A DNA stretch of 6,197 nt, from NCBI GenBank assembly GCA_016793185.1, contig JAEUIK010000787.1, positions 1-6,197 on the forward strand, in the 5' to 3' direction. The notes under the pieces are model-generated. The model made no database searches, was not told where the DNA came from, and was given only the letters and a program-made list of their open reading frames with translations. This document shows, piece by piece, positions 6,098 to 6,197 of the stretch; position 1 is the stretch's first letter; every line of letters starts with the position of its first letter. The translations under genes were made by a program, and so were the position numbers. The stretch is from Planctomycetaceae bacterium (GTDB lineage Bacteria > Planctomycetota > Planctomycetia > Pirellulales > JAEUIK01).

Positions 6098-6197
6098 GCC
6101 CGTGCGCGGCGTCATTTCCCGCGCTCGCGCGTCGCCCCACGCGGAGCGGTCCCCCCGGCAGCGTCGCGCACCCTCGACCCGTGCGAAATGCGCAGCC

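Noticed and set aside
4023..6140. Minus-strand open frame of 705 residues opposite the large exported protein
   Set aside because: It is an antisense shadow in GC-rich DNA. The plus frame carries recognisable domains throughout; this one is Arg/Gly-rich with no family similarity.
6112..6197. Minus-strand open stretch of 28 codons ending in TGA, possibly the tail of a convergent gene
   Set aside because: Stops are rare in this GC-rich sequence, so 28 open codons are expected by chance. The peptide is Arg/Gly-rich with no motif.

Overview
The window is 6.2 kb of GC-rich bacterial DNA. It most likely comes from a planctomycete, possibly of the Pirellulales. The grounds are a tryptophan-rich GYxxTxWRRWP motif in a small secreted protein, a type I recall mainly from planctomycetes, and a long exported multidomain protein in the style of that phylum. 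The taxonomic call is inference; there is no rRNA or other marker gene in the window.

Layout: (1) positions 1-153, the last 50 codons of an unrecognised plus-strand gene, with an unusually strong preference for C-ending codons. (2) Positions 254-1432, plus strand, an exported proline-rich protein of 392 residues with the planctomycete-type motif near its mature N-terminus. (3) Positions 1500-2621, minus strand, convergent with the previous gene: a complete DegT/DnrJ/EryC1/StrS-family PLP-dependent aminotransferase with its catalytic residues intact. (4) Positions 2622-2897, a divergent intergenic region that must carry the control signals of both neighbours; it has a TAAAAT -10-like box inside a small palindrome and a GC hairpin in the aminotransferase leader. 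(5) Positions 2898-6068, plus strand, an exported protein of 1056 residues. It combines a Ycf48/Asp-box beta-propeller, a PIG-L/LmbE-like domain whose HPDDE metal motif has decayed, a TPR-like helical segment and a C-terminal CBM9-like domain. (6) A 129-base tail with a GC hairpin directly after the stop codon.

The genes alternate in strand and do not form an operon, so the window gives no evidence that they share a pathway. The aminotransferase is probably cytoplasmic and acts on a nucleotide sugar; its neighbours look exported. The most unusual item is the 1056-residue protein. It joins four folds and appears to use a deacetylase scaffold that has lost most of its active-site motif, which suggests a binding or assembly role at the cell envelope.

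I saw no tRNA, rRNA, CRISPR array, insertion sequence or phage gene.
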